The notes: generated by a model from the sequence alone, not told the origin. A DNA stretch of 64,000 nt from Pyrenopolyporus hunteri (GCA_902806595.1 CADCXC010000010.1:930001-994000), one strand, 5' to 3'; counted from the stretch's first letter, positions 45,172 to 57,448 are shown. Translations and numbers: made by a program.

Positions 45172-48100
45172 ATGTTATGGACCCCATGGCCAACGTCTGT
45201 CCCTACTGTTCTGTTCGTGTGCGCTCTGCTGGCCTGGTGGTTTATTGAACCCAAGACGACCCATCTAAACCTGATCGTTGTCATCGGCTGTGTCCTCTTC
45301 TACTGGGCCATAGCACCCGAGTTGGCCCAGGCTACGCCTTACCAGATCTACCAGTTCAGCATCCACGCCGCCAAGATACTTCGCCTCGACATATTGGTCC
45401 TATACCATGCCAACATGCTCGTCACCGGCCTCGCTGTTGTATGGTACGTATTTTCCCACCCTCTTGCCCGTCGCTTCCCGCTTCCACCTCTTTCTGACGC
45501 TACAACAACGAAATAGGTTGGCCCACCGAGCCGTCCAGACCTTGAGAAAGTCCGTCAATGAACTGATCGGCGTCCTCGGCGTCGAGGTTCCGGATGCTCC
45601 CGATGTGTCGCTCGCAGGAATTCGTGCCGATGCCGCTACTCTCAACTGGACACGCCCTTTACCCACTCGACCCGTTGCGAAATTCACCATACAAGTCAAC
45701 GGAGTTAACGGTGAGTAATCGAAAGATCGGAAGGCGAACCAGCATGCAGGATATTAACCCGTTTCGTCTTTACTTTAGTCGGCGATTCTGCGAATCAAGA
45801 GACAGCCATTACCGTGACGGGCCTAAAACCAAATCACTTCTACAATGTTCGTGTCATCGCAGTCGGATATAACAATTTCCAGGCGGGCAGTCGAGTTATA
45901 CGACTTCGGACGTATGGGAGGGATGGTCGCCCCCAACTTGGAGATGGCCGTCTACCGTCAAACTTCGTCCCCGAAGAGCAGCAGCTAGCTATGCCAAGCG
46001 ACCACGCGGATGAGGATGGGGTGGTAAGAGGTTCTGCCGCCGGTGTAGAAGCTGCTTCTGTTCCCGATAATTCCGTGACGACCGTACGCGAGGCCAATCC
46101 GAACTCTTTAACCGGCGCTAGGCGGAATACCCTAACACGGAAACATTCACCGTCTACTGCGAGCATAGATCAGTCTGTGAAGGACGCCTTAAGCAAAGAC
46201 TCGGAAGAGTCTCTGCAGGAACTAGGAGAAAAATTCGAGAGTATTCGGAGAGAGATAGACGAAACACAGGCTCAGATAGCTAGGGACGAGAAAGAGCATA
46301 GGGAATTGATGGAAGAATTGGCCGAGGAGAAAAAGACGAAGAAGCGCATACAGAAAGAGAAGGACGATATGACGGAGAAGCTAAAGAGGGAAATGGGTTC
46401 GACGGAGAGGGCTATGAGAAGTGCGCAGCAGCGGAAGACTCAAAAAGAGAAATTATTACGGGAAAAGCAGGCTGAACGGCAAAAGTTGCACGACGATATA
46501 GCGAAGTGGGAGAAGGAGATAGCTTCAATGCTGAAGCGTCAAAATGGCTTCGAGAGGGATCGAAATTCCTTTCAAAAGGATGGCGACGCTCGAGCCGAGG
46601 AGCTACGCGGCGAGATCGCCCAAGCGCAGGCGAGCCTAACCCAAGAAGAGATGGAGCTGAAGGAAAAGAGTAAGGAGTTAAAGGAAGCGGAAGAGCAAAG
46701 GAAAAGGCTTCCCGGCGGAGAAGAGAGCGAAGAATGGCGCGAGAGAGATCGCCAAATTAGACGAGATTGGGAACTCCGGGCCAGGGATCTACAGCGACGA
46801 CTCTATTCCGGCCATAAAAAGCTACGGATAGCTAAGGACTACGAGGCGGTGCTTCAGACCCAATTAGCAGCAGCGCAGCAATCCGGCCTTCCTTTCATGT
46901 ACAACCAAGCAAATTCGTCGGGGGTCGATTTCGATCTTGGAACTCAGAATCAGCTGAAAAGGCGCAGTCGGAACAGCAACTCCCTCTCCAACGTGGCCAT
47001 CCCGTCACCCGTCATGTCATTTTCGATGGTAGACCGGCCCTACGGATCTTCAAATACGTTTGGTCCCTCCCGTCCTCCAACTATTCCGCCGGGATTTGCC
47101 CAAGGTCCTTATATAGAACACGACGCCGAATTTGCTGGGTTGCCCGACGACGAACGTATGCGAAGCCTTGTCGGCGGAGCCCCTCTCAGCCCTACTGCGA
47201 CCTCGCTCCTACCGGCGGGAATGCTAGATGACCTCGTGGACGACGAACCTCCTGTTCCGGGGACTCGACCAAGCCGTCACAATACGTTCGGCTCGGCATT
47301 TTCTCCTGAGAACGGCCCGCAGTCTCCTGCTTCTTCAGCTAGGTCGCTTAGTATCCTATCTAGCCCCCACGGTTCCTCTCACCATTTACCATTTTCGCAG
47401 TATACCGGCGAGGTTAGCGAGCGTCGCTCGCTTAAGGGGATAAGGGATCTTAATACTACTTCGTCACCCATTGCTCCGCCGACTCAGGCAACAAATAGGA
47501 GGACCTTTTTGCCGTGGCTTCATCGCGCTCCCAAGGCGGCCGATGAGCCACCGGCTCTAGGCTCTCTAAAGTCTGTCCAGACTCAGTCATTGCCACGCCC
47601 GGCAGAAGATGGGGACATCCTTCCGAGTAAGCGACGGATTAGCTTCTCATCCGGTTGGAACATGTTCAATCGGAACTCCGCGGGACCAGAGATCTTGGAA
47701 GCCGGTAGCCCCAGTGCGAGAGGCATCCCTTCACACCGGCTAGGTCTCGTTACGAACGCTCATAGCATCGGAAGCAACATATTCTCCGAGCGCGATCCAA
47801 GCAGCCCCAGACCAGTCTCAATTGCGTCGTCCGAAATGCCCCGTCCTTCTACCGAGAGCTCCTCCATCTGGGTCCGGGCGCACCAGCCTAGCCGGCTTTG
47901 GTCTGGAGATGACAATCCGTGGGCTTCGCGGAATCCGTCTAGAAGACCTTCCGTCCACGGCTCACCTTCTGCGCTGAAGACCACCTTAGCAGATGCAGAT
48001 GACGAGATCCTTGATGAGTCAGAATTGCTTCACGCGTCGCCTAGCCAAGTTGGCGTCATCGGCACCAAACCTTCTACTAAGACACTCAGTCAACGTCTTA

Positions 48101-48807
48101 ATCCTGCCGCCCCAAGCTTTATGGCCGGTTTGTTCCGCACTAAGCTCGATAAAGATACAGAAAGGGACCACAAGGACCCGAGGGATAAGAGCAAGAGTAA
48201 ACCCAGAGATAAGGACTTAGGCAGGGAAAAGAAGCCGCGCGTTTCCTTATCGTCGGCTTCCGAAGCTGCTGCCCCGTCCATAGACGAATCGCCGTCAGAG
48301 TCCCGCAAATCCCGCGACGCTTTCAGCATCGGCACACCATCCGTTACGGAATCGCGCGAGTCTCTTACCTTAGACCAGCCCCTCTCCAACAGCCTTTCTG
48401 ATCATGTAAACAGCTTTGGCGGCAAGGAACAGGAAAGCGGGTTCAGAAAACTGCTACGTAAGGGAAGCTCTTCGAAATTTAGCTTTACATCCGTCCGCGG
48501 TCTAGGAAGTAAAAAGGGGCCTAGCAGCGTCACCAACTCGGAAAAGAACGCATCGGTCGAACGCAGCAGCTTTGACGAATACGCAGAGGACAGCAGCGGC
48601 GGCGGCGGTGGTTTGGCACCCGGTCGCAGCTACGATAGCATCCAGAGCAGCCCGTCCCTAGGACCCACGAGCGCGAGCAGGCATGTTAAGGACAAGTCAG
48701 TAAGCTGGGGTTCTCGGTTCACGATGAAGAAGAAGACCGGGAAAGAAAAGGAAAGCTTAGACCTCGAGAGGGATGAGTCGGCCCCAAGCACGCCTCTGCT
48801 AGACTAG
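45172..48807 (+). CDS. Membrane-anchored fibronectin type III and coiled-coil protein
   Basis: Three exons, 45172-45443, 45517-45710 and 45779-48807, give 1164 residues. The N-terminus has two or three hydrophobic helices (PTVLFVCALLAWWFI, LNLIVVIGCVLFYWAI, MLVTGLAVVWLAHRAV). A single fibronectin type III-like domain follows at about residues 115-195 (VPDAPDVSLAGIRADAATLN, KFTIQVNGVNVG, ITVTGLKPNHFYNVRVIAVG). A long charged coiled coil spans about 300-510 (for example EELAEEKKTKKRIQKEKDDM). The rest is Ser/Pro-rich and disordered with basic patches, ending SWGSRFTMKKKTGKEKES. This architecture is conserved in filamentous ascomycetes, but no function is established to my knowledge. A role at the ER or nuclear envelope or in cell-cortex scaffolding would be guesswork. 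The ATG at 45172 is chosen because the upstream in-frame start at 44890 would add a non-conserved stretch. Confidence 0.85.
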
Positions 48808-49471
48808 AACAAGCCCCGAACGCAATCCACATGCTACGTGACAGCGGAGGCTAACTAGGGTGAAGCGATTCTTTCAAACGGTTAGCCTTTATAGAAGCCG
48901 TATCTAGGTACCTACATTAAATCCATCAGCGTCTGAACTAGGTGCTATCTATACAATCGCCATATAATCATCTGTCCATACGTGATAAGTCGTAAGCTAA
49001 AAGTGCTAGACTAAGCACATTCAGACAATTTTGGGTTCACCATTTACAGGTAGGTACTTGTTTATCTTCAGGATAATGTACCTAGGTTGATGTCTAAATC
49101 CAACCTACCAGCCCTCGCATCACATGCAATTACGTGGTACCTAGGTAAGTATAATGATGCTTTTATATATCCCCGTTTACAACATATCCCCGATTTCTAC
49201 CTACAGCAAGCGGTGGAACGCGGCAAAATACTCAGGTACACATACAATTGTCCGAGCTACATGTATTTGTACAGAGCTCCGCCTACGATCTCACACCACC
49301 GACTAATCGGTACAACCGAACGAGGACGTAACCGTAGCGAATAGTCCTAAATCGTCAACGTACGAGACGCATATCTAGGTACCTTATAATGCTAGAACGA
49401 TAAAAGCAACATAGCCTATACCATCCGCCAACCACTTTCCTCCCCTTCCTCCCCCGAACATACGATAATCC
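48808..49471. other. Intergenic region rich in CCTAGGTACC motifs
   Basis: About 0.66 kb with palindromic or half motifs at about 48905-48913, 49078-49086, 49136-49145 and 49375-49383, the densest cluster in the window. No gene is seen. Confidence 0.55.
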
Positions 49472-50153
49472 ATGGCCACAATGGCAGCTCAACAACCACC
49501 GATAGCACCCGCCGGCGGTAGTAATAGCGGTACGAGAAGAGACGATGATAAGAGACCGGACGATATAGCGTTGCCGATGCCCTCGCGCAACCCGCTGCCG
49601 CTGTCGGCGAGCCAGGAGGCGCAGGTCCGCGAGGTGTTTAACCAGCGGGTACGGAATCAATGTGCGGATGAGATCAAAGGTTAGTTATACCTTTGCCTTG
49701 CAGAGCCTATACCCGCCTCCTCCCTTCTCTCATAAAACCCCAGGCCTCATTATCAATCCGCATTACTAAAATATTCCCGATTGGGGGGGCGCGGGGAAAA
49801 CAGCCTTCGCAGACTGCGCGCGCAACCGGACGCTGACGATCGCGTTCGCGTGCCGGGAGGCGTCGCGGCGGATGAACGGGTGCATGCAGGCGCACGCGAC
49901 GCCGGAGGAGCACGACCGCGCGCGCGAGCAGTGGTTCGCCCAGCGCCAGCAGCGCGCCCGCGACCGCGAGGCCAAGGAGCGCCGCAAGCTCGAGCAGGAG
50001 GCCTTCCACCGCGAGTGGTGGGGCCTGCCCCAGCGCGACCCCGAGGAGGTCAAGAAGGAGCTCGAGAAGTTCGGCCGCGCCGAACGCGTCGGCGGGCTGA
50101 CGAGGAGGCCGCCGCCGACAGGATCGGGGGCGGGGGGTGAAGGAGCAAGGTGA
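49472..50153 (+). CDS. CMC1: Twin CX9C mitochondrial protein Cmc1
   Basis: Two exons, 49472-49679 and 49804-50153, give 185 residues. The intron (GTTAGT donor, ACAG acceptor) joins EIK to AFADCARNRT. The diagnostic twin CX9C motif is complete: C-ADEIKAFAD-C and C-REASRRMNG-C, forming the disulfide-linked helical hairpin imported into the intermembrane space by Mia40. The following segment has EHDRAREQWFAQR and HREWWGLPQR, as in fungal Cmc1. In yeast Cmc1 stabilises Cox1 and takes part in copper delivery to cytochrome c oxidase. The N-terminal 40 residues are low-complexity and longer than in yeast. The second exon is extremely GC-rich at third positions. Convergent with LYS1. Confidence 0.9.
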
Positions 50154-50718
50154 GGGAGGATGGGGAAGGGAAAGGAAATGGAGAAAAGGGGAATTGTGTG
50201 TATAGGAAGGTTGGCACGTGCTGTACATGCATATCCGGCGTTCGACTGGCGGGATACAACTGTTTATGTGCTCGGGGTTTCGGGTTCTGGTACGCTTCTC
50301 TACGCCGTTTTGTACCTCGAAGATTCGAAAAAGGGGTGTTATAGACAAGATACTGTCTAGACCGGAATACTAACGAAGCGTTACAAGACATTGTAGTCGG
50401 ACCCGTGGATTACAAAAAGACTTCCCTTGTGGGGGATTCTATAATCGCATCAGGGTTATGGAGTCACAAATAGCGGCACACGCAACGGGCGAAAAAAGAC
50501 GTTGGCTATGTTTCTCTATTCACATCATTTTTATTCATCGCAGTCCAGTGGCTGCTACGAAGTCAACGGCGGACTTCTCTGAGAATCTTATTTTTGTCTA
50601 CACATGGTGTCCCATAACGCCAATTCCGCCTCTTATTTACCTTTTAACAAGGTAGATTCCATCCCGAGAAAAGAAAAGATTTTTGTCGCTAAAAACCATA
50701 GCTTTCGCTCAATGGGAT
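50154..50718. other. Convergent intergenic region CMC1/LYS1
   Basis: About 0.56 kb with the two 3' ends. Short open frames at 50150-50655 have no domain. Confidence 0.6.
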
Positions 50719-52017
50719 CTAGTTCTCCAAGGCCTCCTTAGGCAGCGTAGCCACCTTCTCCTGGAACAGCTTGTAAGCACCAGCCCATACCGGGTGGTTC
50801 TTCCAGTCATTGAGTTTCAAGAGGTACGGCAACAGATCGTTGCTGAACGACTCGGACGATTCCCGAGGTAGCAGGCTGGGTAGGTGGTCGATGCTGATGA
50901 CGCTTAGGGGAGGGTTCTCCAGGCCTTCTACCGGCACCGTTGGGTTGGTGAAGGTGGTAGCTACGGTGTAGATTGGGACTGGTGTGCGCATTAGTATTAT
51001 ATATCACCTGGCAGAAATCGGAACGTTAGGGAATAGTGACTCACCAGGGTTGTAAGGATTCGTCGTATCAGCCGATACATCACACACGACGCTCAATTGA
51101 CGCTTGGGAGACTTGAGCGAGTCCATGTTGACGAAATGAGGGATCTCAGAAGACAGGTAGATGCAATTGACAAATATGTCGCTCTCGACGATCTCCTGGA
51201 ATGGCCCGCCCTTAGCCGTCTCGGCGAGATCCCACTTCAGGATCTGCTCCGTAGGCAGGCCAACCTTGAGGCATAAGTCTACAGCGCCGCGGCCGCATCG
51301 GCCCAGAGCACCGATGACGATGACCCTCGGTAGCCGGCCAGCCTTAGCCTGCCCCTCGGCGAGGTCCTTCTTGACATCGGCGATCAGCGCGTCCTCGTTC
51401 GGATAGCTCTCGACGCCGGGCAGGGGCTCGCCGCCGGGGTGAGTCAGCTGCCAGGCCCAGTTCTTGATGGCTAGGGCGCTACCACTGAAGCCAGCCTGGT
51501 ATCCGAAAGCAGCGACGCGACGCCCCGTCTCGGGATCCTGGAGAAACTCGAGGTCGAGAAGAGTACCGCCGCCGCGAGGGAAGCGGGCGAGGACGGTCTC
51601 CCAGCCCCTCTGTTGCTTGTAGCAGTGCGCGAAGTGGACGAAGACGTGCTTGAGAGGGACTATACAATGCGATTGCCAGAGATTAGCTACAAACTAACTC
51701 CGTGCTCTTAAGATACATATATATGATCATATATGTCCAGACTGGGGAGCGACCAAATTCAACTCACAAGTCTCTTCCGGGAGCTCCTTTAGACCGATGA
51801 TTATGTGGTCCTCGGGAGCTTCGCGCCAGCTTCCGGTAGGAACGAGATTTGCGCCAACCGCGCTGAACTCCTCGTCGTCGAAGATGCGCACGGGGCTCCT
51901 CTCGACGTTGACGACGTAGCCGGCGTCGATCAGGGCCTTGGTCGTGGTGGGGGTGAGCGCGGAACGGTGCTCGAGAGGCTTGTCCTCTGAGCGTAGGTGG
52001 AGGACCGTGGGAGCCAT
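50719..52017 (-). CDS. LYS1: Saccharopine dehydrogenase (NAD+, L-lysine-forming)
   Basis: Three exons, 52017-51768, 51659-51045 and 50978-50719, give 374 residues, the size of yeast Lys1. The enzyme catalyses the last step of the fungal alpha-aminoadipate pathway, cleaving saccharopine to lysine and 2-oxoglutarate with NAD+. Diagnostic stretches are HLRSEDKPLEHRSALTP at the N-terminus (alanine dehydrogenase-like fold), KELPEETFPLKHVFVHFAHC across the first junction, the nucleotide-binding VIVIGALGRCGRGAVD, and DVSADTTNPYNPVPIYTV across the second junction. SIDHLPSLLPRESSESFS is the usual C-terminal motif. A GAGTCA (TGACTC on the minus strand), the core of a Gcn4/CPC1 half-site, lies at 52328-52333, about 310 nt upstream; a regulatory role is only possible. 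Confidence 0.97.
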
Positions 52018-53469
52018 GTTGGGTTGTTAGAGGGTCAATTGAGTAGGTAAATATAACGAACGGCCTCAATTCTAATTATAAAAATATTCCACTCTCACGT
52101 TTCTGTTTCTCGACGTTGTAAGAGATAACTTAAAACGAGAGGTTACTTAATAAGACGCAGCTAACTTAAAAGTCGCTATTTCTATGGCGGGGCAGCGATA
52201 AGTGATAAAGCTGGCCGCTGGTGGGATGATTCACACCCTAAAATTTCACCGCCGATGTCGCCCGCTCCAGCCCACCACACCCACTAAGCCTGAAGGAGAT
52301 TGGGTCCCGAAGCCGTGGATAGGGGAAGAGTCAGAGGCCCCACCACCACTCCCCTTTCCTAGGAGAGTAAACGCCAAGACGTCCTTCATATCTCGTTCAA
52401 CGACTTGCTATGGACTCGCCCGAAATCTACTTTCCAATTACCTACAGGTATTAATTCAAATCTAAAGCCAATCCGGTTGGTTCGATAAATACCTCGGTAA
52501 CTTAGGTAGTGAAGATTCGAGTTGTTTTGTTTTGAACTAATCCTGAGGCTCCATCCTGGTTGGCAGAACAGGACAATAGCTACCTACCTAGGTACCTACC
52601 CAACTACGCAATGCCTCTTCTCGCGAGAATCTCTCGTGAGAACGAGAACTCTCCTACCAAGCTAGTCTAATCCATTAGTAGAGACATTTAAAAAGTTACG
52701 CACTTAATAAAATATATCCTGCTGAACATGACATACAATTGGCTGCGAACAGTTACTTCAACTCGAAACTGGAAATTATAAATCATCCACATTTTATCTT
52801 GAACGATATCTCTACCTGGGTACTTAGTTAGCCTCTCGTCCCTTGCCCATCACCTACCCAACTCACGTCGTTGAGATTCTCCAGAGTCGATAACTTGAAG
52901 CGGACACTTTGGTGTCGTATATACTGGTGTCATTCCTTGAATCATTGCTACAACTCACTCTAGTGTGCGTAGACACGGCGATAGGCTTAATAATCCTTGA
53001 CTAGACTACATCAACCACCGAGTTTCAACTAATATCGTGGTTTGTTTGGCGGCGTTCGTGTAAGAGGACGATGTCATGAATCATTTCCCCCTTTCATATT
53101 GACGACGGCCTCTTCCGTCGCGCCTGACGGTGCCAAAGCAACACCATGACACCGAGTCGCTCCATATCACCTTGCCTCATGACTACCCAACCTAGGCATC
53201 TTGCCGAACCTCGCTTTCGACAGAAGATTATTTAAACAGCCTCCCCGATCCCTGGAGCTTTCCGCCCCCCTAATCAGACATCCGAGTATCAACGAACAGA
53301 GCAACAGCATCTTATTATCCAGATCCCATATTCTTCATAGTCTTCTTGGAGCACTTCTGCGGATTATCATTTCGCTTTATCGCTAGGACGAGTCACCTAC
53401 GGCCAGAGAATTGTTAATTCACTAGAGAACTCTCACGGTCTTTGCGCAACCCAAAAGAGCCTATAAACC
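52018..53469. other. Intergenic region
   Basis: Promoter side of LYS1 and of the small gene at 53470. A palindromic CTACCTACCTAGGTACC tract lies at about 52582-52598, followed by imperfect TCTCGCGAGA/TCTCGTGAGA repeats at 52620-52640. No gene is supported. Confidence 0.5.
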
Positions 53470-53688
53470 ATGCCCTCCTCCTCCTCCAAGACCTCTAAAG
53501 GCAAGTCCAAGAAAGGCGACAAGGCAAAGAAATCCAAGAACCCTCCCAAAGAGGGGCACGTCGAGTTCGAGTCACCAGCCGAGGACGAGACTGAGGGGAT
53601 GCTTATTTACTGCAAGGAATGTAACTGTTGGACTCGCGAGAGCAAGATGCATATATGCGACCGGAAGGGCAAGAATAAGGGCCCCTAG
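53470..53688 (+). CDS. Small Lys-rich protein with a Cys/His knuckle (hypothetical)
   Basis: A 72-residue open frame with a good start context (AACCATG). The N-terminus is strongly basic and low-complexity (SSSKTSKGKSKKGDKAKKSK). The C-terminal half has a possible zinc-knuckle pattern, CKECNCW...HIC, with Cys spacing CX2CXC and then HXC, and ends in basic residues. The change from a basic tail to an ordered Cys/His patch suggests a real small protein rather than chance, but I do not recognise it. The basic tail would fit a nuclear or RNA-binding protein; this is speculation. Confidence 0.5.
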   Translation: MPSSSSKTSKGKSKKGDKAKKSKNPPKEGHVEFESPAEDETEGMLIYCKECNCWTRESKMHICDRKGKNKGP

Positions 53689-55570
53689 AGGTGACTGAGA
53701 AATAATCGCCTACGAGGATGTACTTCTATTGGCGAGCTGCGGGCTGAGAAGATGTATTTTACTGATTATGTGAGAGAGCTCCATGCATATCATGTCGAGT
53801 TTAACGGCATGAATTAAGACATTCGGAAATTCCGTATTAATTACAGCAGAACGTGCGAATGGCTCCATGTACTCCATATGAATAATAAGGAAGGTAAAAA
53901 GTGATAAAAAGAAAACTGGCAAAAAAGCTCAGCCCGGGGGTCGAACGCAGCACCTACGAAAAACTGCCGGAAGAGGTATGTTTGTCAAGTCACGGCCTTC
54001 ACAGCTCAGCGGCCGAGCCTGCTGAGCCAGCCGGTCCACCCATAACCTCCCGCTCGGTTTTTACTATGAAATTACATTGTTTATTTAGCCATATATGCCT
54101 TCTAAAAGTTACAGGTGCCTTGGTAGGTACCTGAACATTAATAGGCAGCACGCCTAACGATGTACCTGTGCGAACAACCAGCCAGAGCAACCAGGTGTGG
54201 CTGCTTGTAGCGGCGAGATTTAGACAACTGAATTATCCTCTCCTCCTACATAACTACACCACCTTACCTGTCAAACGAGGGCTATTGCCGCTAGCCGTAC
54301 TGTATTTTATAAATCACCCCTGAGTAATCAAGTCGAATCGGTTATAATATCTTTCAGGAAAAGGGGTGAATAAGGCGTTGGGCTTGATGACCCCAGAGAC
54401 TTCTTATATTATACATGTGCTTGCATACCGCCAACACTTTATCTCCGTTTTCGAATTTTTAGAAAGGTGACCTAGGTCTCGGGGCATCACGTCGAGAATA
54501 GTACTTAGCCATCGCCATTCCGCGTACTTGCTGGCTCTCTCTTAATTTACAATACCGGGCACACTCATTAGTTTCTTCTTCTACTAAAATCTTCCGTGTA
54601 TTTATGCCCACCCTTCGACTTGAAGCAAACACTTGGGCTCCGGATCCCAAGGCGAATGACGTTAACTATCTAATAACCTCCGATACGGTGGCTTATAATA
54701 TCTATAGTACTGGTATTTGGAATTAAGGAACTTGCCGCATTTTCAGACCAGGATTATAATAGGGTGTCTATACGACCGAAAGATACTTTGACGGGCGTGA
54801 TTTCTAATACCTTAGGTTATGAGTGGGGGCTTAGATAGTCATGTAAGATCACATTATTCATCCCCCGAGGAATGTCTAGCTCGACTATACGAAGGAGGTT
54901 TTGGTCACTTCACATAAAAGACTCATTCAGATCTCTCCATCGAGGTGAGGTAAATCAGCATCTGGATTGGGTGCTCGGATGTCCCCATGTCACTGGCGAT
55001 TTCTATCATGAGTTGACACTTCGTTCTCCATCCTACAAATATCGATAGAGCTATCTTCTAAATCTAGTGTAGCTTAATTCTAGAAAAAGCTGAGGAGCTG
55101 CGTGATACTTATAGTCAAGCATTTATCGTTCCGCTATTTCTCCGACAAGCCTATAGAACAATTTAATCATATAACCAGGACTCGTCCAGCCTATCTACCT
55201 GCAAAACAGCACAACTGAACGCTACGCAATCATGTCACTACACCACCTAAGCGATATTCGATCTTCTTGCACTGTGACTTAAGTCCCTTCGATTGGAGAG
55301 GTCGTAAAACGCACCAGTAAACTATTCAGTCGCCTAGATAGTGCTTAGGTAAGAATATAAAGTCCGGTGAGGACACTCCCACCCCTTACTATTCCTCGTC
55401 CTTTATCCCCTATACTAAGGTTCCCTCTCCACTCATATAAAGCCCGTTCGTATTACCCCTAAACTCAGCTGCCATGAAGGCGCATCTACTTATTCAACTT
55501 ATATTCCAGTAATACCGAGGAACCATAATCGGAACCTCCGGCTTATAAAATTCCTGAATATCTGTATAAA
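53689..55570. other. Intergenic region with a tRNA-like element
   Basis: No protein gene is supported. A tRNA-like sequence on the minus strand at 53927-54027 is listed separately. Otherwise AT-rich with isolated GGTAGGTACC motifs (about 54122-54131). Confidence 0.5.
53927..54027 (-). other. tRNA-like Pol III element (uncertain)
   Basis: On the minus strand, 101 nt bounded by GCTCAGC and its perfect complement GCTGAGC (a 7-bp acceptor-like stem). Inside are a 4-bp D-arm-like stem (GCTC/GAGC) and a T-arm-like loop with GTTCGACC. Six T residues follow immediately, as in a Pol III terminator. A good A-box-like sequence (TGGCTCAGCAGG) overlaps the 5' end. The anticodon arm is not standard: an intron would be needed and T33 is absent. 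It may be a tRNA pseudogene or tRNA-derived repeat. Confidence 0.25.
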
Positions 55571-57448
55571 ATGCCCGAGGTAGCACAATCCGCAATCGCC
55601 GAGTTGAGGGGAGCTGGCTTGGCGGATATCGTCTATACCCCCGATCATAAATCTTACGATGAACGAGTAAACTCCTACTGGTCTCTCAGTGCACAGCTAA
55701 AGCCATGGGCCATAATCCAACCCCGAACCACAGAGGAGGTGTCTAAGGCCCTGCAAGTTTTGGTCAAAAACACCGACTGCAAATTCGCGATCCGGAGGTC
55801 AGACTTCTGAAGCTTTTATTTTTTAGGGGGCCTCGAGTATAAGCAGTATCCGGGCCGGGTTAATTCTTGCTAACCTTCATATTCCCTTATACTTGGGGAC
55901 TGTTAAATGGTGACACCGCTGACGTAGATTCATATCATAGCGGCGGCCATATGGCTTGGGCCGGCTCAAACAACATTGAAGCTGGCGTTACGATTGATCT
56001 CGGCCGTATGAAATCGACGACCTATAACCCAGAAACCAAGATCGCATCCTTACAGCCTGGTGGTAGATGGGCTGATGTTTACATTGAGCTTGAGAAACGT
56101 AAGCTCGAAAAGGCTGTGTATTTATAACGGAATAATAAATGCTAAGTATTCTTTAGATGGGGTTATGGTTGCCGGCGGAAGGGAGGGTTTAGTTGGGGTT
56201 GGTGGTCTCTTGACAGGCGGTGGCAAGACTTACTATACTTGTCGCTACGGGTTTGCATGCGGTTAGTATTTCAATTTCCTTCCAAGCTATTGGAAAGTCC
56301 GGGCGGCAATTAATGATACTTATTCTGTACTAGACCAGGTCGTAAACTACGAGGTCGTCCTAGCCGATGGCAGCATTGTCGAGGCGAATAGCAACACGAA
56401 CCCAGACCTCTTCCGGGTATTGAAGGGGGGTTCAAACAACTTCGGCATAGTCACCCGATTCGACATGATTACTTTCGATGCATGCGATATCTGGGATGGA
56501 ATCATCTCGTATCCTAAGACGGCGACCGACAAGATCGTCGAAGGATTTGTCGATTTTACGAAAAACCTCGCCGAGAAGCCGGATAGCCATATTCTCGCAA
56601 TATGGATGATTCTCCCGCAGACCCCAGAGCATTCCATAGTCATGATCATGACTGACCTTGACGGCGTCGAGAATAGTAAGTCTCTAGAGAAGTTCTTGGA
56701 TATCCCTGGTGGCCAGGGGAGTATGAAGACTACCACAGTGGGCAAGAAGTTGGTCGAGTTCGTTGTGCCGTCAGGCAAATAGTAAGCTCGTGCTTTTCTC
56801 TAGTCACTACCCCCTTTCCAACTCTTTTCTATAGGTATAAGATGAATCTCACATTATACGCTTAAAAAGCTCTTTAAAGATCGACAGAAACAAATCCGGT
56901 TATCATTATGCTTACGCATTGTCTTGCTTGGCTAACTTTTGCTTAGCAATACTTGGTTTACACTTACCTTCAAACTTGACGCCAGGATCATCAAGAAAGC
57001 CGCTGACGTATTTGAAACCTTGGTGGGAGACTTAAAGAGGTCAATTCCTGATGGGAAATTCTCTATCCGTATGGTTCTACAACCGTTACCCGCGTCATTC
57101 GCCCGCCACTCCGTAGCTAGGGGCGGTAATATGTTTGGCATTGAACGATTGCAGGGAGACAGTGTTCTCCTAGTGACAGCACTCGAAGTGGACACGCCAG
57201 AGATATCGGCAGCAGTGGCATTTCCCAAATTGAAGGCAGCCACTGCCGAAATTGAATCGTTTGCCAAGTCGGTCGATGGGGATGTTGAGTTCCTGTACCT
57301 GAATTATTGCGACGGTTCACAAGATCCTTTTCGAAGTTACGGAGAGGAGAATGTCAGAAAGATGAAAGAAGCCGCGGCTAAATACGACCCTACGGGTGTC
57401 TTTCAGACGAGAGTCCCAGGCGGCTTCAAGATTTCAAAGGTTAAATAG
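55571..57448 (+). CDS. FAD-linked oxidoreductase (PCMH/BBE-like)
   Basis: Five exons, 55571-55797, 55941-56098, 56157-56261, 56334-56781 and 56947-57448, give 479 residues. The FAD-binding PCMH domain occupies the first half. The junction of exons 1 and 2 rebuilds the IRSGGHMAW segment, whose His is the usual site of covalent FAD attachment. Next come LQPGGRWADVYIELEKHGVMVAGG, GVGGLLTGGG and YGFACDQVVNYEVVLADGSI, all typical of fungal berberine-bridge-like oxidases. The C-terminal part ends EENVRKMKEAAAKYDPTGVF, the family's closing motif. No signal peptide is visible, so it is probably cytosolic, unlike many secreted members. The family oxidises alcohols, sugars or amines and often acts in secondary metabolism. 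Convergent with the acyltransferase gene only about 120 nt away. Confidence 0.9.

Noticed and set aside
49707..50391. Minus-strand frame of 213 codons over CMC1 exon 2
   Set aside because: Shadow of the GC-rich CMC1 exon; the twin CX9C frame on the plus strand is the real one.
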